Source of the DNA: Anaeromyxobacter paludicola
Lineage (GTDB): Bacteria; Myxococcota; Myxococcia; Myxococcales; Anaeromyxobacteraceae
DNA: 64,000 nt
Direction: 5' to 3'
NCBI RefSeq assembly: GCF_023169965.1
Contig: NZ_AP025592.1
Location: forward strand, 2,728,001 to 2,792,000
Positions 45,124 to 53,442 of this stretch are shown in pieces. A program made the translations under genes and the position numbers. The notes under the pieces are model-generated. The model made no database searches. It had not been told where the DNA came from and saw nothing but the letters and a program-made list of their open reading frames with translations. Each line of letters starts with the position of its first letter. Within the stretch, counting starts at the first letter, position 1.

Positions 45124-46517
45124 GGCCGCGCTCCCGATCCTGGCTCGTCGCCGAGCCGCCGCTGCATCTTCGAGAGGATGCGCTCCTCGCGCGCCCCGCG
45201 CTGGCCCGGGGGGAGCGCGGCGCCGTAGGCCACCGCCTCGGAGAGCAGGGCGCGCTCGCCGGGGCGATCGCCCTTCCTCGCGAGGATGGAGGCGGCGAGC
45301 TCGTAGACCCGGAGCTTGCGCGGGCCGTAGACGCGGGAGAGGGCGCGCCGCGCCGCGTCGAGCGCCTCGTCCTCGCGCCCGAGCTCGCGGTAGAGCAGCG
45401 CCAGCCGCGCCGGCGGGTTGTAGTCGGCCGGGAGCGCCTGCTCCGAGGCGAGCAGCGCCGGGACCGCCCGCGCCGGATCCCCCAGGGCGAGCGCCGCCTC
45501 CACGCGCGCCGAGTCGAACGCCGCGCGGGCCTCGGGGCCGGGCGCCCGGGCGGCGCGCTCCTCGAGGTAGCGCCACCAGCGCTCGGCCACCGCCCGCGCC
45601 CCGGCCGCGTCGCCGCGCGCCTCGCGGGCCGAGGCGAGCTCGCCGTAGAGCCCGGCCACGTCGTCCTCGAGGGCGCCCTTCGCCTCGAGCCCCTCGCGCC
45701 CGAGCCGCTCCAGCCGGTCGAGGGCCGCCGCGCGCCAGGGCGCCGACTCGGGGGCCGAGAGCGCGCACGAGAGCGCCAGCGCGGCGGCGTTGGCGAAGCT
45801 GCCGTCGCGCGCCAGCCCGGGGAGGAAGGCCTGGCCGTCGCGGGCGCAGCCCTCCCAGTCCTCCACCTCGCTCGCGGCGAGGAGCAGCGCCCCGAGCGCG
45901 CGCCCGCGGCCGGCCCACCCCGGCCCGCCGCGGGCGAGCGCCTCGCGGTAGAGCGGGATCGCCTCCGCGACCTGGCGGGCCCCGTGGGCGCGGTCGGCGC
46001 GCGCGAGCGCCGCGTCGGCCGGACCGGACCGCGCCGCGGTCTCGGCCCCGAGCCGCACGGCCCGCTCGCCGTCGGCGAGGAGCCGCACCAGATCCCCGTG
46101 CCCCGCGCTGCCGAGCCACTTGAGCACGGCGCGCTCCTCGACCGGCTCGATCACGAAGAGCGTCGGCCAGGCGTCCATCGGGAACCGCTCGAGGAAGGGC
46201 GCGTTCCCGGGCTTCTCGGTGTCGATGCTGAGCCAGACGAACCGCCCGGCCTGCTTCCGGAGCCTCGGGTCGGTGAAGACCTGGGCCCGCATGAAGCGGC
46301 AGGTGTGTCACCAGGGCGCCCAGGCGTCCACGAAGAGCGGGAGCTTGCGCGCCCGCGCGAGCGCCAGCGCCTTCGGGTAGTCGTCCTCGATGAAGGGGAG
46401 CGCGGGGCGCGGCGCCGCCCGGGCGCGCGACACGGCGCCGCCGGACGTGGCCGCGGCCGGCGAGAGCGGGGCCGCCGCGGAGAGGGCGGCGAGGAGCGTG
46501 GCGGCGGCGAGCCTCAT
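45120..46517 (-). CDS. Thioredoxin-fold/TPR protein with in-frame TGA (candidate UxxC selenoprotein)
   Basis: 465 codons from ATG 46517. A signal peptide (MRLAAATLLAALSAAAPLSPAAA) leads to a thioredoxin-fold segment FIEDDYPKALALARARKLPLFVDAWAPW, then TGA at codon 70 (46308-46310), then HTCRFMRAQVF. Thioredoxins have WAPWCxxC here, so the TGA stands exactly for the first active-site Cys (Sec70-x-x-Cys73). The rest of the fold follows: the cis-Pro loop DAWPTLFVIE, and then five or more TPR-like helix pairs to the end. The frame is open for 395 codons after the TGA, and the stop overlaps the O-methyltransferase start as ATGA. Reading as two separate ORFs (to 46308 and from 46292) is the conventional annotation. 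Alternatives are a single-base TGC-to-TGA mutation or sequencing error. Confidence 0.8.
46279..46304 (-). ncRNA. Possible SECIS-like stem-loop just after the in-frame TGA
   Basis: On the minus strand ACCUG-CCGC-UUCAU-GCGG-(GCC)-CAGGU: four plus five base pairs, a three-base bulge and a five-base loop, starting three bases after the TGA. Its apical loop begins ~12 bases after the TGA and has no G in its first two positions, so it does not fit the usual bacterial SECIS rule. A second hairpin at RNA positions ~30-43 (GGUC/GACC) is an alternative. Confidence 0.3.
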
Positions 46518-46708
46518 GGTGGCGGGCAATATACCGGCGAAGCGGCGGGGCGTCCGCTCGGAAGCGGACGGACGAGCGGGCCCCGCCCGCCTCGCGCGCC
46601 TTGCGCGCGGCGGCGCGAGCGCGTGAGCCGGCGTCACTTGCGGGTGTGGGACCGGGTGCGCAGGTTCGTCGCCACCGCCTGATGAACACCCTGACGACCG
46701 AGGTCTCC

Positions 46709-47785
46709 ATGCGCCGCACGCTCCTCGCCCTCCTGCCCGCCCTCGCCGTCGCGTGCGCCGCCTGCGGCGGCCCCGCCTCGGCCGGCGCCGACGCCGGGGT
46801 GACCGCGGCCTCCGGCGGGCAACCGCCCGCGGCGCAGCCGATCGGCGCGCCGGCGACGCCCACCCCCTCGGCCGCCGACGCCGGGAGCGGCGCCGCGGCC
46901 ACCTCGGCGAGCGCCTGGCAGCCGTGCGCCGCCTCGATCGCCGCCGGCCAGGGGATCCGCGCCGTGTCGGGCTCCGGCGCCTCGGACCTCTGGGCCGTCG
47001 GGCCGGCGGGGATGGCGCTGCACCGCACCTCGGACGGCTGGACCGCCTACTGCAAGGCCGGCGGGCCGGCGCTCGCCGCCGTCTGGAGCGCGGCGGCGAA
47101 CGACGCCTGGATGGTGGGCGGCGCGACCGTGCTCCACTGGGACGGCGCGGCGGTCTCGGAGGTGAGCGCGCCGGCGCCGGCCCAGCCGTTCACGGCGGTG
47201 TGGGGGCTCGGGCCCGCCGACCTCTGGGCCCTCTCGAGCGCCGAGGTGCTCCACTTCGACGGGCGCGGCTGGACGCGCTCCACCGCGGCCGACATGCGGA
47301 CCCTCGGGTTCGACTTCGGCGCCTTCCGCGACGTCTGGGGCGCCGGGCCCGGCGAGGTGACCATCGCCGCCGAGCGCGGGGCGCTGCGGTACGACGGCAC
47401 GGGGTGGTTCGCGAGCCTCGCCGCGCCGGCCGACCAGCTCATCTCGAGCACCTGGTCGGCGGGCCCCGGCGACGGCTGGGCCGCCGGCAAGAACCTCGAC
47501 GGCGGGAGCGCGCTCTGGCGGTTCAGCGGAAACGCCTGGGCCCAGCAGGCGTTCGTGCAGCGGCCGGTGCTCGACGCGGTGCGCGGCAGCAGCCGGACCG
47601 ACCTCTGGTTCCTCTCCGGGAGCGACCTGCTCCACTGGGACGGCGCCGCGGTGGCGACCGTGGCGGCGCCGGCCGCGCCGGCGGGGGCGCCCCACGTGCT
47701 CGGCCCGGCGGAGATCTACCTCCCGGACGCGCTCGGGATCGCGCGCTGGGACGGCGCGGCCTGGAGCCGGGTGCTCGCCAAGTAG
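46709..47785 (+). CDS. Lipoprotein with WD/beta-propeller-like repeats
   Basis: 358 residues from ATG 46709, which has GAGG seven bases upstream; an ATG nine codons earlier (46682) is possible. Lipoprotein signal MRRTLLALLPALAVACAAC. A Gly/Ala/Pro-rich linker (~residues 20-75) leads to repeated ~40-residue blades with DLWAVG, AWMVGGATVLHWDG, DLWALSSAEVLHFDG, DVWGAGPGEVTIAA and DLWFLSGSDLLHWDG, typical of myxobacterial surface propeller lipoproteins. No catalytic residues. Divergent from the thioredoxin-fold gene across 191 bases. Confidence 0.85.
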   Translation: MRRTLLALLPALAVACAACGGPASAGADAGVTAASGGQPPAAQPIGAPATPTPSAADAGSGAAATSASAWQPCAASIAAGQGIRAVSGSGASDLWAVGPAGMALHRTSDGWTAYCKAGGPALAAVWSAAANDAWMVGGATVLHWDGAAVSEVSAPAPAQPFTAVWGLGPADLWALSSAEVLHFDGRGWTRSTAADMRTLGFDFGAFRDVWGAGPGEVTIAAERGALRYDGTGWFASLAAPADQLISSTWSAGPGDGWAAGKNLDGGSALWRFSGNAWAQQAFVQRPVLDAVRGSSRTDLWFLSGSDLLHWDGAAVATVAAPAAPAGAPHVLGPAEIYLPDALGIARWDGAAWSRVLAK

Positions 47786-47834
47786 CGGGCGGCCCGAACC
47801 GGCCTCCCGCCGCGCGCGCCGGAGGGCGCCGCGC

Positions 47835-48299
47835 TCACCGGCGCTTCAGCGCGAGCCCCATCGTGAAGCGCGCCACCGGCTCGTCGCCGTACCTCGCGGG
47901 GACGGTGGCCAGCACCTCGACCGGCACCACCTCGCGCTCCCCGGACGCCTCGGTGCGCAGGAGCGCGTCCTTCACCTCGCGCCCCTGCCGCATCTCGAAG
48001 CGCACGTCGCCGTCGGCGCGCTTCAGGAACTCGGCCTTCACGTCCTTGAAGACGAGCTGCACGCCCCGGTGGCCGCCGAACCAGATGAGCTTCGCCGCGT
48101 TCAGGCCGGCGGCGACGTCGGCGCCGGCGCAGAGCGCGCCGAAGTACATCGAGCCGAGGTGGTTGCGCGACCGGAGCCCGAGCGGGATGGAGATGGCGCA
48201 GCCCTCCTCGTCGAGCCGCTCCACCCGCGGGCCGAGGAAGAGGAGCACCGGGATGCGGAGCCCGAGCAGCCGGACGAGCGCGGTTTCCTTGAGGAGCAC
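47835..48299 (-). CDS. DUF4442/PaaI-like hot-dog thioesterase
   Basis: 154 residues from GTG 48299. Hot-dog fold with LGLRSRNHLGSMYFGALCAGADVAAGLNA, the central helix with the conserved NHxGSxY pattern of the DUF4442 family, and the beta-sheet segments VQLVFKDVKAEFLKRADGDVRFE and VPVEVLATVPARYGDEPVARF. Likely hydrolyses an acyl-CoA or acyl carrier thioester. No operon partner close by. Confidence 0.85.
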   Translation of the reverse strand: MLLKETALVRLLGLRIPVLLFLGPRVERLDEEGCAISIPLGLRSRNHLGSMYFGALCAGADVAAGLNAAKLIWFGGHRGVQLVFKDVKAEFLKRADGDVRFEMRQGREVKDALLRTEASGEREVVPVEVLATVPARYGDEPVARFTMGLALKRR

Positions 48300-48369
48300 G
48301 AGGGACCTCCCGACGGGAGTGTAAGCGGGCGGGGGATCGGCTGCCGCGCCAACGCGCCGGGACGCCGGG

Positions 48370-49683
48370 TCAGGCCGCCTGGAAGGCCGCCATCCGGTAG
48401 CGCCGCGCCACGAGCACGAACAGCACCGTGCAGGCGAGGACCAGGCCGGCGAAGAACGCGAAGTAGGCCGCGCCCTGGAAGCGGTTCAGCTCCGACACCC
48501 AGGCCGTGAGGAGGTTGCCGGCGGCGATGGTGAGGAACCAGAGGCTCATCACGGTGCTCTTCATGCTCCGGGGGGCCTGGGTGTAGGCGAGCTCGAGGGC
48601 GGTCACCGAGACCAGCACCTCGCCCACGGTGAGGAAGAGGTACTGCACCGCCTGCCAGGCCGCGGGCGGGTGGCCGCCGGCGTCGATGGCGCGCTGCAGG
48701 AGCGCCGCGCAGACGAAGGAGAGCGTGGTGCAGACCATCCCCGTCGCGATGCGCCGGAGCGGCGTCGGGTCGAGGCCGCGCCGCTCGAGCCAGGGGAAGA
48801 CCACCCCGCTGAAGAGCGGGATGATCCCGAGCACCAGGATCGGGTTCATCGCCGAGAGCTGCGACGGCTGCAGCGTCACGCCGCCGAGCCGCAGGTCCAG
48901 CGCCCGCGCCTGGATCACCCAGGACGAGCCGTGCTGGTCGAAGAGCGCCCAGAAGCCGAGGAGCGCGGCGAAGAGCCCCATCACGCGCCAGGCGGCGGCG
49001 GCGCCGGCCACCGCCTCGGGCGGGTGGCGATCCTCGCGCCCGCGCAGCCGCGAGAGGGTGACGCGCAGGAAGCCGTGCGGGTTGGGACCGGTGGGGGGCA
49101 CGTGCCGGTAGTGGCGCCGCCCGGCGAGGAAGACGACCAGCGCGAGGGCCATGAGGACGCCGGGGAGCCCGAACGCGACCCGCGGGCCGAAGCGCGCCAG
49201 GAGCCAGGGGATGAGCAGGGTCGAGCTGAACGAGCCCATGTTCACCGACCAGTAGAAGAGCGCGTACACCTTCTCGACCAGCTTCTCCTGCCCCTCCCGG
49301 AACTGGTCGCCGACGAAGGCGGAGACGCACGGCTTGATCCCGCCCGAGCCCGCGGCGATGAGGGCGAGCCCGGCGTAGAGCCCGGCGCGGCTCTCGAAGA
49401 GCGCGATCACGGCGTGTCCCGCCACGTAGCCGAGCGAGAGCCACAGGATCACCGCGTAGCGCCCGAAGAACCGGTCGGCGAGCCACCCGCCGGCGAGCGG
49501 CGTGAGGTAGCAGGCCATGACGAAGAGGTGGTAGTTGGCGGCCGCCTCGTGGTCGGGCAGGCCGAGCCAGCCGGCCATGTAGACGGTCAGGATCGAGCGC
49601 ATCCCGTAGAACGAGAAGCGCTCGCACCCCTCGTTCCCGACGATGTACCGGATCTGCGGCGGGAACCGCTCCGCCGCGCTCAC
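48370..49683 (-). CDS. POT-family proton-dependent oligopeptide transporter, copy 2
   Basis: 437 residues with 12 membrane helices. The POT signature is FPPQIRYIVGNEGCERFSFYGMRSILTVYM at the start (ExxERFxYYG), then YLTPLAGGWLADRFFGRY and GGIKPCVSAFVGDQF, the substrate/proton motif. Imports di- or tripeptides with protons. It starts at GTG 49683, overlapping the stop of copy 1 (GTGA). Copy 1 and copy 2 are clear tandem paralogues (~50 per cent alike by eye). Confidence 0.95.
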   Translation of the reverse strand: MSAAERFPPQIRYIVGNEGCERFSFYGMRSILTVYMAGWLGLPDHEAAANYHLFVMACYLTPLAGGWLADRFFGRYAVILWLSLGYVAGHAVIALFESRAGLYAGLALIAAGSGGIKPCVSAFVGDQFREGQEKLVEKVYALFYWSVNMGSFSSTLLIPWLLARFGPRVAFGLPGVLMALALVVFLAGRRHYRHVPPTGPNPHGFLRVTLSRLRGREDRHPPEAVAGAAAAWRVMGLFAALLGFWALFDQHGSSWVIQARALDLRLGGVTLQPSQLSAMNPILVLGIIPLFSGVVFPWLERRGLDPTPLRRIATGMVCTTLSFVCAALLQRAIDAGGHPPAAWQAVQYLFLTVGEVLVSVTALELAYTQAPRSMKSTVMSLWFLTIAAGNLLTAWVSELNRFQGAAYFAFFAGLVLACTVLFVLVARRYRMAAFQAA

Positions 49684-51068
49684 GCCGCCTCCTCGCCGGC
49701 CACCGGCCAGTCGGCCCCGCGGTAGCGCCGGGCCACCGCGACGTACCAGAGCGCGCACCCCAGCATCAGCCAGGCGAAGAAGGCGAAGTAGGCGGTGCCG
49801 TGGAACCGGTTCGCGGCCGACACCAGCGCGGTGACGAAGTTGCCGAGCCCGATGGCGAAGTACCAGAGCCCCATGATCGTGCTCTTCATGGTGGGCGGGG
49901 CCTGCGTGTAGGCGAACTCGAGCGCGGTCACCGAGACCAGCACCTCTCCCATGGAGACGAAGAGGTACTGCGGGACCTGCCAGGCCACGCTCACCGGGAT
50001 CCCCGCCTCGAGCGCGTGCTCCACCAGCCAGGCCGCCACGAACGAGAGCACGGTGACGAACATGCCGGCCCCCATCTTGCGGAGCGCCGTCACCTGCACC
50101 CCGCGCCGCTCCAGCCAGGGGTAGAGCCCGCCGGCGAAGAGCGGGATGAGCGCCATGACGAAGATCGAGTTGAGGAAGGAGACCTGCGAGGAGGCGAGGT
50201 GCAGCCCGAGCACCTCGCGGTCCATCCGCTCCGCCTGCAGCACCCACGACGAGCCGTACTGGAAGAAGAGCGCCCAGAAGCCGACGATGGGGGCGAAGAT
50301 CCCGCAGACGCCGAGCACCGCGCGGGCGCCGGCGATCGCCTCCGGAGGGTGGCGCGTGGCGGCGCGGGAGAGGAGGCCCGCGCCCGGGGCCGCGGGCGCC
50401 CCGCGCGCCGCGAGGGCGTCCCGGACCACCGCCAGGAACCCGTGCGGCCGCGGCCCGCTGGGCGCGAGGTACCGGTAGCGCCGGCGCCCCAGCCAGAAGA
50501 CCAGCAGCGCCACCGCCATGGCGAGCCCCGGCAGCCCGAAGGCGACGCGCGGCCCGACCCGGTCGAGCAGGAGCGGGATGGCGAGCGTGCCCACCGTCGA
50601 GCCCAGGTTGATCATCCAGTAGTAGAGGTCGTAGACCTTCTTCAGGAGCCCGCGGTTCTCGCGCGTGAACTGGTCGCCCACGAAGGCCGCGGCGCAGGGC
50701 TTGATGCCGCCCGCGCCGACCGCGATGAGCGCCAGGCCGGCGAACAGCCCGGCCGGGCTCTCGAAGGCGGCGATGGTGGCGTGCCCGAGGACGTACGCGA
50801 ACGAGAGCCAGAAGACGGTCCGGTAGCGCCCCCAGAACCGGTCGGCCACCCAGGCGCCGAGCAGCGGCGTGAGGTACACCGCGGTGCCGAAGAGGTGGTA
50901 GGCGGCCTCGGCGCTGCTCTCGCGCAGGAGGAGGTTCCGCACCATGTGGATGGTGAGGACCGAGGTCACGCCGTAATAGGAGAACCGCTCGCAGGCCTCG
51001 TTCCAGGCGAGGAACTTGATCTGCGGCGGGAAGCGCTGCGGGCGGTCGATCGCGCTCGGCTCGGCCAT
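49680..51068 (-). CDS. POT-family proton-dependent oligopeptide transporter, copy 1
   Basis: 462 residues from ATG 51068. POT motifs QIKFLAWNEACERFSYYGVTSVLTIHM, YLTPLLGAWVADRFWGRYR and GGIKPCAAAFVGDQFTRENRGLLKKVYDLYY are intact. A Pro/Ala/Arg-rich cytosolic loop of ~30 residues (AARGAPAAPGAGLL) lies between helix halves and is absent from copy 2. GTGA coupling to copy 2 suggests they are made together, possibly with different peptide preferences. Divergent from the rhodanese gene. Confidence 0.95.
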   Translation of the reverse strand: MAEPSAIDRPQRFPPQIKFLAWNEACERFSYYGVTSVLTIHMVRNLLLRESSAEAAYHLFGTAVYLTPLLGAWVADRFWGRYRTVFWLSFAYVLGHATIAAFESPAGLFAGLALIAVGAGGIKPCAAAFVGDQFTRENRGLLKKVYDLYYWMINLGSTVGTLAIPLLLDRVGPRVAFGLPGLAMAVALLVFWLGRRRYRYLAPSGPRPHGFLAVVRDALAARGAPAAPGAGLLSRAATRHPPEAIAGARAVLGVCGIFAPIVGFWALFFQYGSSWVLQAERMDREVLGLHLASSQVSFLNSIFVMALIPLFAGGLYPWLERRGVQVTALRKMGAGMFVTVLSFVAAWLVEHALEAGIPVSVAWQVPQYLFVSMGEVLVSVTALEFAYTQAPPTMKSTIMGLWYFAIGLGNFVTALVSAANRFHGTAYFAFFAWLMLGCALWYVAVARRYRGADWPVAGEEAA

Positions 51069-51129
51069 GTGCCGGGCAGAATGCCACACTCGCTGGCGGG
51101 CCGGGCGCCGCGCGGTTATCTCCGGCCGC

Positions 51130-51447
51130 ATGCCGGTGACGCGGCTCGGACCCTGCGAGGCCTGCCACCTCCTCGCGCGCGGCGAGGTCGACCTCGTGGA
51201 CGTGCGCGAGCTGCGCGAGTGGCTCGGCGGCCGGATCCCCGGCGCGCGCCTGGTGCCGCTCGGCCGGCTCGTCGCCGATCCGCGCGCCCACTGCCACCGC
51301 GACGGCATCCTCTTCGTGTGCGCCCACGGGGTCCGCAGCCTCGAGGCGGCGGCGGTGGCCGAGGGCGCCGGCTTCTCGCAGGTCTACAGCCTCGACGGCG
51401 GGCTCGCGGCCTGGACGGCGGAGGGGTTCCCGGTCGAGCGCGGGTGA
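51130..51447 (+). CDS. Single-domain rhodanese
   Basis: 105 residues. Transfers a sulfane sulfur to a thiol acceptor. The domain runs from CHLLARGEVDLVDVRELREWLGGRIPGARLVPL to the active-site loop ILFVCAHGVRSLEAAAVAEGAG, with Cys as the catalytic residue in CAHGVRS, and YSLDGGLAAWTAEGFPVE at the end. No signal or membrane part. Divergent from the POT pair over 61 bases. Confidence 0.93.
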   Translation: MPVTRLGPCEACHLLARGEVDLVDVRELREWLGGRIPGARLVPLGRLVADPRAHCHRDGILFVCAHGVRSLEAAAVAEGAGFSQVYSLDGGLAAWTAEGFPVERG

Positions 51448-51459
51448 GGAGGTCCCGGT

Positions 51460-51828
51460 TCAGCCGCGGAGCGCGGCCCACGCCAGGGCCGCCCACCCGG
51501 CGAGGAAGCAGACGCCGCCGAGCGGGGTGATCGCCCCGAGGCCGCGGACGCCGGTGAGCGCGAGCGCGTAGAGGCTCCCGGTGAAGACGAGCGTGCCGGC
51601 GACGAAGAGCCACCCGCCCGCGACGGCGGCGCCCCCGGGCCAGCGCGTCGCGGCCCAGGCCGCCGCGAAGAGGCCGAGCGCGTGGTACATCTGGTACCGG
51701 GCGCCGGTCTCGAAGACGGCGAGCAGGTCGGGAGCGAGGCGCGCCTTGAGCGCGTGGGCGCCGAAGGCCCCGGCCGCCACCGAGACGAGCGCGGAGAGGG
51801 CGCCGAGCGCGAAGAAGAGCCGGTCCAT
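51460..51828 (-). CDS. DUF423 membrane protein (YgdD-like)
   Basis: 122 residues, four hydrophobic helices. Family segments: ALGALSALVSVAAGAFGAHALKARL, FETGARYQMYHALGLFAAAWAA, GGWLFVAGTLVFTGSLYALALTG and GAITPLGGVCFLAGWAALA, which match DUF423 well, including the conserved RYQxYHAL. Function unknown. Start ATG 51828. Tail-to-tail with the rhodanese gene, 12 bases apart. Confidence 0.93.
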   Translation of the reverse strand: MDRLFFALGALSALVSVAAGAFGAHALKARLAPDLLAVFETGARYQMYHALGLFAAAWAATRWPGGAAVAGGWLFVAGTLVFTGSLYALALTGVRGLGAITPLGGVCFLAGWAALAWAALRG

Positions 51829-51852
51829 CCCCCGGACGTTAATGGGAACGGC

Positions 51853-52179
51853 ATGGACTGGCGAACGAAGAAGTGCGTCCCGTGCGAGGGCGGCGTGCCG
51901 GCCATCCCGGCGGAGCGGGCCGCGGCGCTGCTCGGCACGCTCGACGGCTGGTCGCTGCGCGACGGGAAGCTCTGGAAGCAGCTCCGCTTCCGCGACTTCC
52001 GCGAGGCGATCCGGTTCGTGGACGCCGCGGCGGAGGTGGCCGAGGCGGAGGGGCACCACCCCGACCTCTCCCTGCACGACTACCGGCTCCTCGACGTGAC
52101 GCTCTCGACCCACGCCATCGGCGGGCTCTCCGAGAACGACTTCATCCTCGCGGCGAAGCTCGACGCCCTGCCCCGCTGA
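51853..52179 (+). CDS. Pterin-4a-carbinolamine dehydratase
   Basis: 108 residues. Dehydrates 4a-hydroxytetrahydropterin, the by-product of aromatic amino-acid hydroxylases. The core motif is EAEGHHPDLSLHDYRLLDVTLSTHAIGGLSENDFILAAKLD, with the two adjacent His and the later H of the [E/D]GHHPxxxxxYxxVxxxxxTH pattern complete. The N-terminal ~15 residues carry an unusual CVPCEGG. Divergent from the DUF423 gene. Confidence 0.94.
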   Translation: MDWRTKKCVPCEGGVPAIPAERAAALLGTLDGWSLRDGKLWKQLRFRDFREAIRFVDAAAEVAEAEGHHPDLSLHDYRLLDVTLSTHAIGGLSENDFILAAKLDALPR

Positions 52180-52223
52180 ACGAACCGCGAGCCTCCGGCC
52201 CCCCGCCGGGTTAGCATTCCGGG

Positions 52224-53417
52224 GTGAGCCGCACCGTCCACCTCGCGATCTTCCTCTCGATCTTCGTCGCCGTCCTCGGCGGCATCCACTTCTACCTCTG
52301 GGCGCGGCTGGTGAGGGACACCGGCCTGCCCGGCCCCTGGAGGAGGACGCTCACCGGGCTCCTGGTCCTCGCGGCGGCGAGCCTGCCCCTCACCCTGATC
52401 GCGCTGCGCGCCACCCCGCGGCTGGCGCGCGCCCTCGCGGCGCCGGTCTTCTTCTGGCTCGGCCTCTCCTTCATCCTGCTGGTCGCGCTCGCGGTGGGCG
52501 ACCTCGCCCGGCTGGTCGCCGCGGCGGCCTCCTCCCTCGCCGGCCAGGGCGGCCTGCCGGAGGACCCGGCCCGCCGGCTCTTCCTCGGCCGCGCGCTCGC
52601 CGGCGGCGCGGTGCTGGTCTCGGGCGGTTGCGCCGCCGCCGGCACGCACAGCGCGCTCGGCGACCCGATGATCCACGAGGTCGCGGTGGCGCTGCCGCGG
52701 CTGCCCCCGGCGCTCTCGGGCTTCACCCTCGCGCAGCTCTCCGACCTGCACGCCGGCCCCACCATCGGCGAGCGCGAGATCCGCCGGATGGCCGAGCGCA
52801 CCCGCGCCCTCCGCCCCGACGCCGTGGTGATCACGGGCGACCTCGTGGACGGGAGCGTCGCCGACCTGGCGCGCGCGGTGGCGCCGCTCGCCGACCTCGG
52901 CGCGCCGCACGGGACCTGGTTCGTCACCGGCAACCACGAGTACTACTCCGGCGCCGAGGAGTGGCTCGCGGCGCTCCGCCGGATGGGCATCCGCGTCCTC
53001 GCGAACGAGCGGGTGGCGCTCGGCGACGCCGGCCCGGGCGGCGCCCGCTTCGACCTCGCCGGCACGCACGACTGGGCCTCGGGCCCCTTCGGCCACGGTC
53101 CGGACCTCGACGCCGCCCTCGCCGGCCGCGATCCCGAGCGCGCCCTGGTCCTCCTGCAGCACCAGCCGCGCGGCATGGGCGAGGCGGTGCGCCGCGGCGT
53201 GGGGCTGCAGCTCTCCGGCCACACCCACGGCGGCCAGATCGTGCCCTTCAACCTGCTCGTCCGCGCCGCCTACCCCTACGTCGCCGGGCTCTACCGGCAC
53301 GAGGAGGCGGGCGCGTCCGGGCAGATCTTCGTCTCGCGCGGCGCCGGCTTCTGGGGGCCGCCCATCCGGCTCGGCGCGCCCGCCGAGATCGCCAAGATCG
53401 TGCTCACGCCGGCGTGA
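52224..53417 (+). CDS. Membrane-anchored metallophosphoesterase (YkuE-like)
   Basis: 397 residues, GTG start. Three hydrophobic helices in residues 1-105 and a short hydrophobic stretch (FLGRALAGGAVLVSGGC) precede the phosphoesterase domain, which lies at ~165-397. Metal motifs: LAQLSDLHAG, VVITGDLVDG, FVTGNHEYYSG, LLQHQP and SGHTHGGQIVPF. The last is the GHTHGG of the YkuE/YaeI group, some of which act on lipid A precursors or pyrophosphates in the envelope. Location of the active site relative to the membrane is uncertain. Confidence 0.92.
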   Translation: MSRTVHLAIFLSIFVAVLGGIHFYLWARLVRDTGLPGPWRRTLTGLLVLAAASLPLTLIALRATPRLARALAAPVFFWLGLSFILLVALAVGDLARLVAAAASSLAGQGGLPEDPARRLFLGRALAGGAVLVSGGCAAAGTHSALGDPMIHEVAVALPRLPPALSGFTLAQLSDLHAGPTIGEREIRRMAERTRALRPDAVVITGDLVDGSVADLARAVAPLADLGAPHGTWFVTGNHEYYSGAEEWLAALRRMGIRVLANERVALGDAGPGGARFDLAGTHDWASGPFGHGPDLDAALAGRDPERALVLLQHQPRGMGEAVRRGVGLQLSGHTHGGQIVPFNLLVRAAYPYVAGLYRHEEAGASGQIFVSRGAGFWGPPIRLGAPAEIAKIVLTPA

Positions 53418-53442
53418 GGCCGGGCCGCGCCGCCGCCCCCGC

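Noticed and set aside
46292-46517. Treating the TGA gene as an ordinary pseudogene
   Set aside because: Possible, but the exact position at the active-site Cys, the intact ~395 codons after it and the coupled downstream gene make recoding the better first hypothesis; kept as an alternative.
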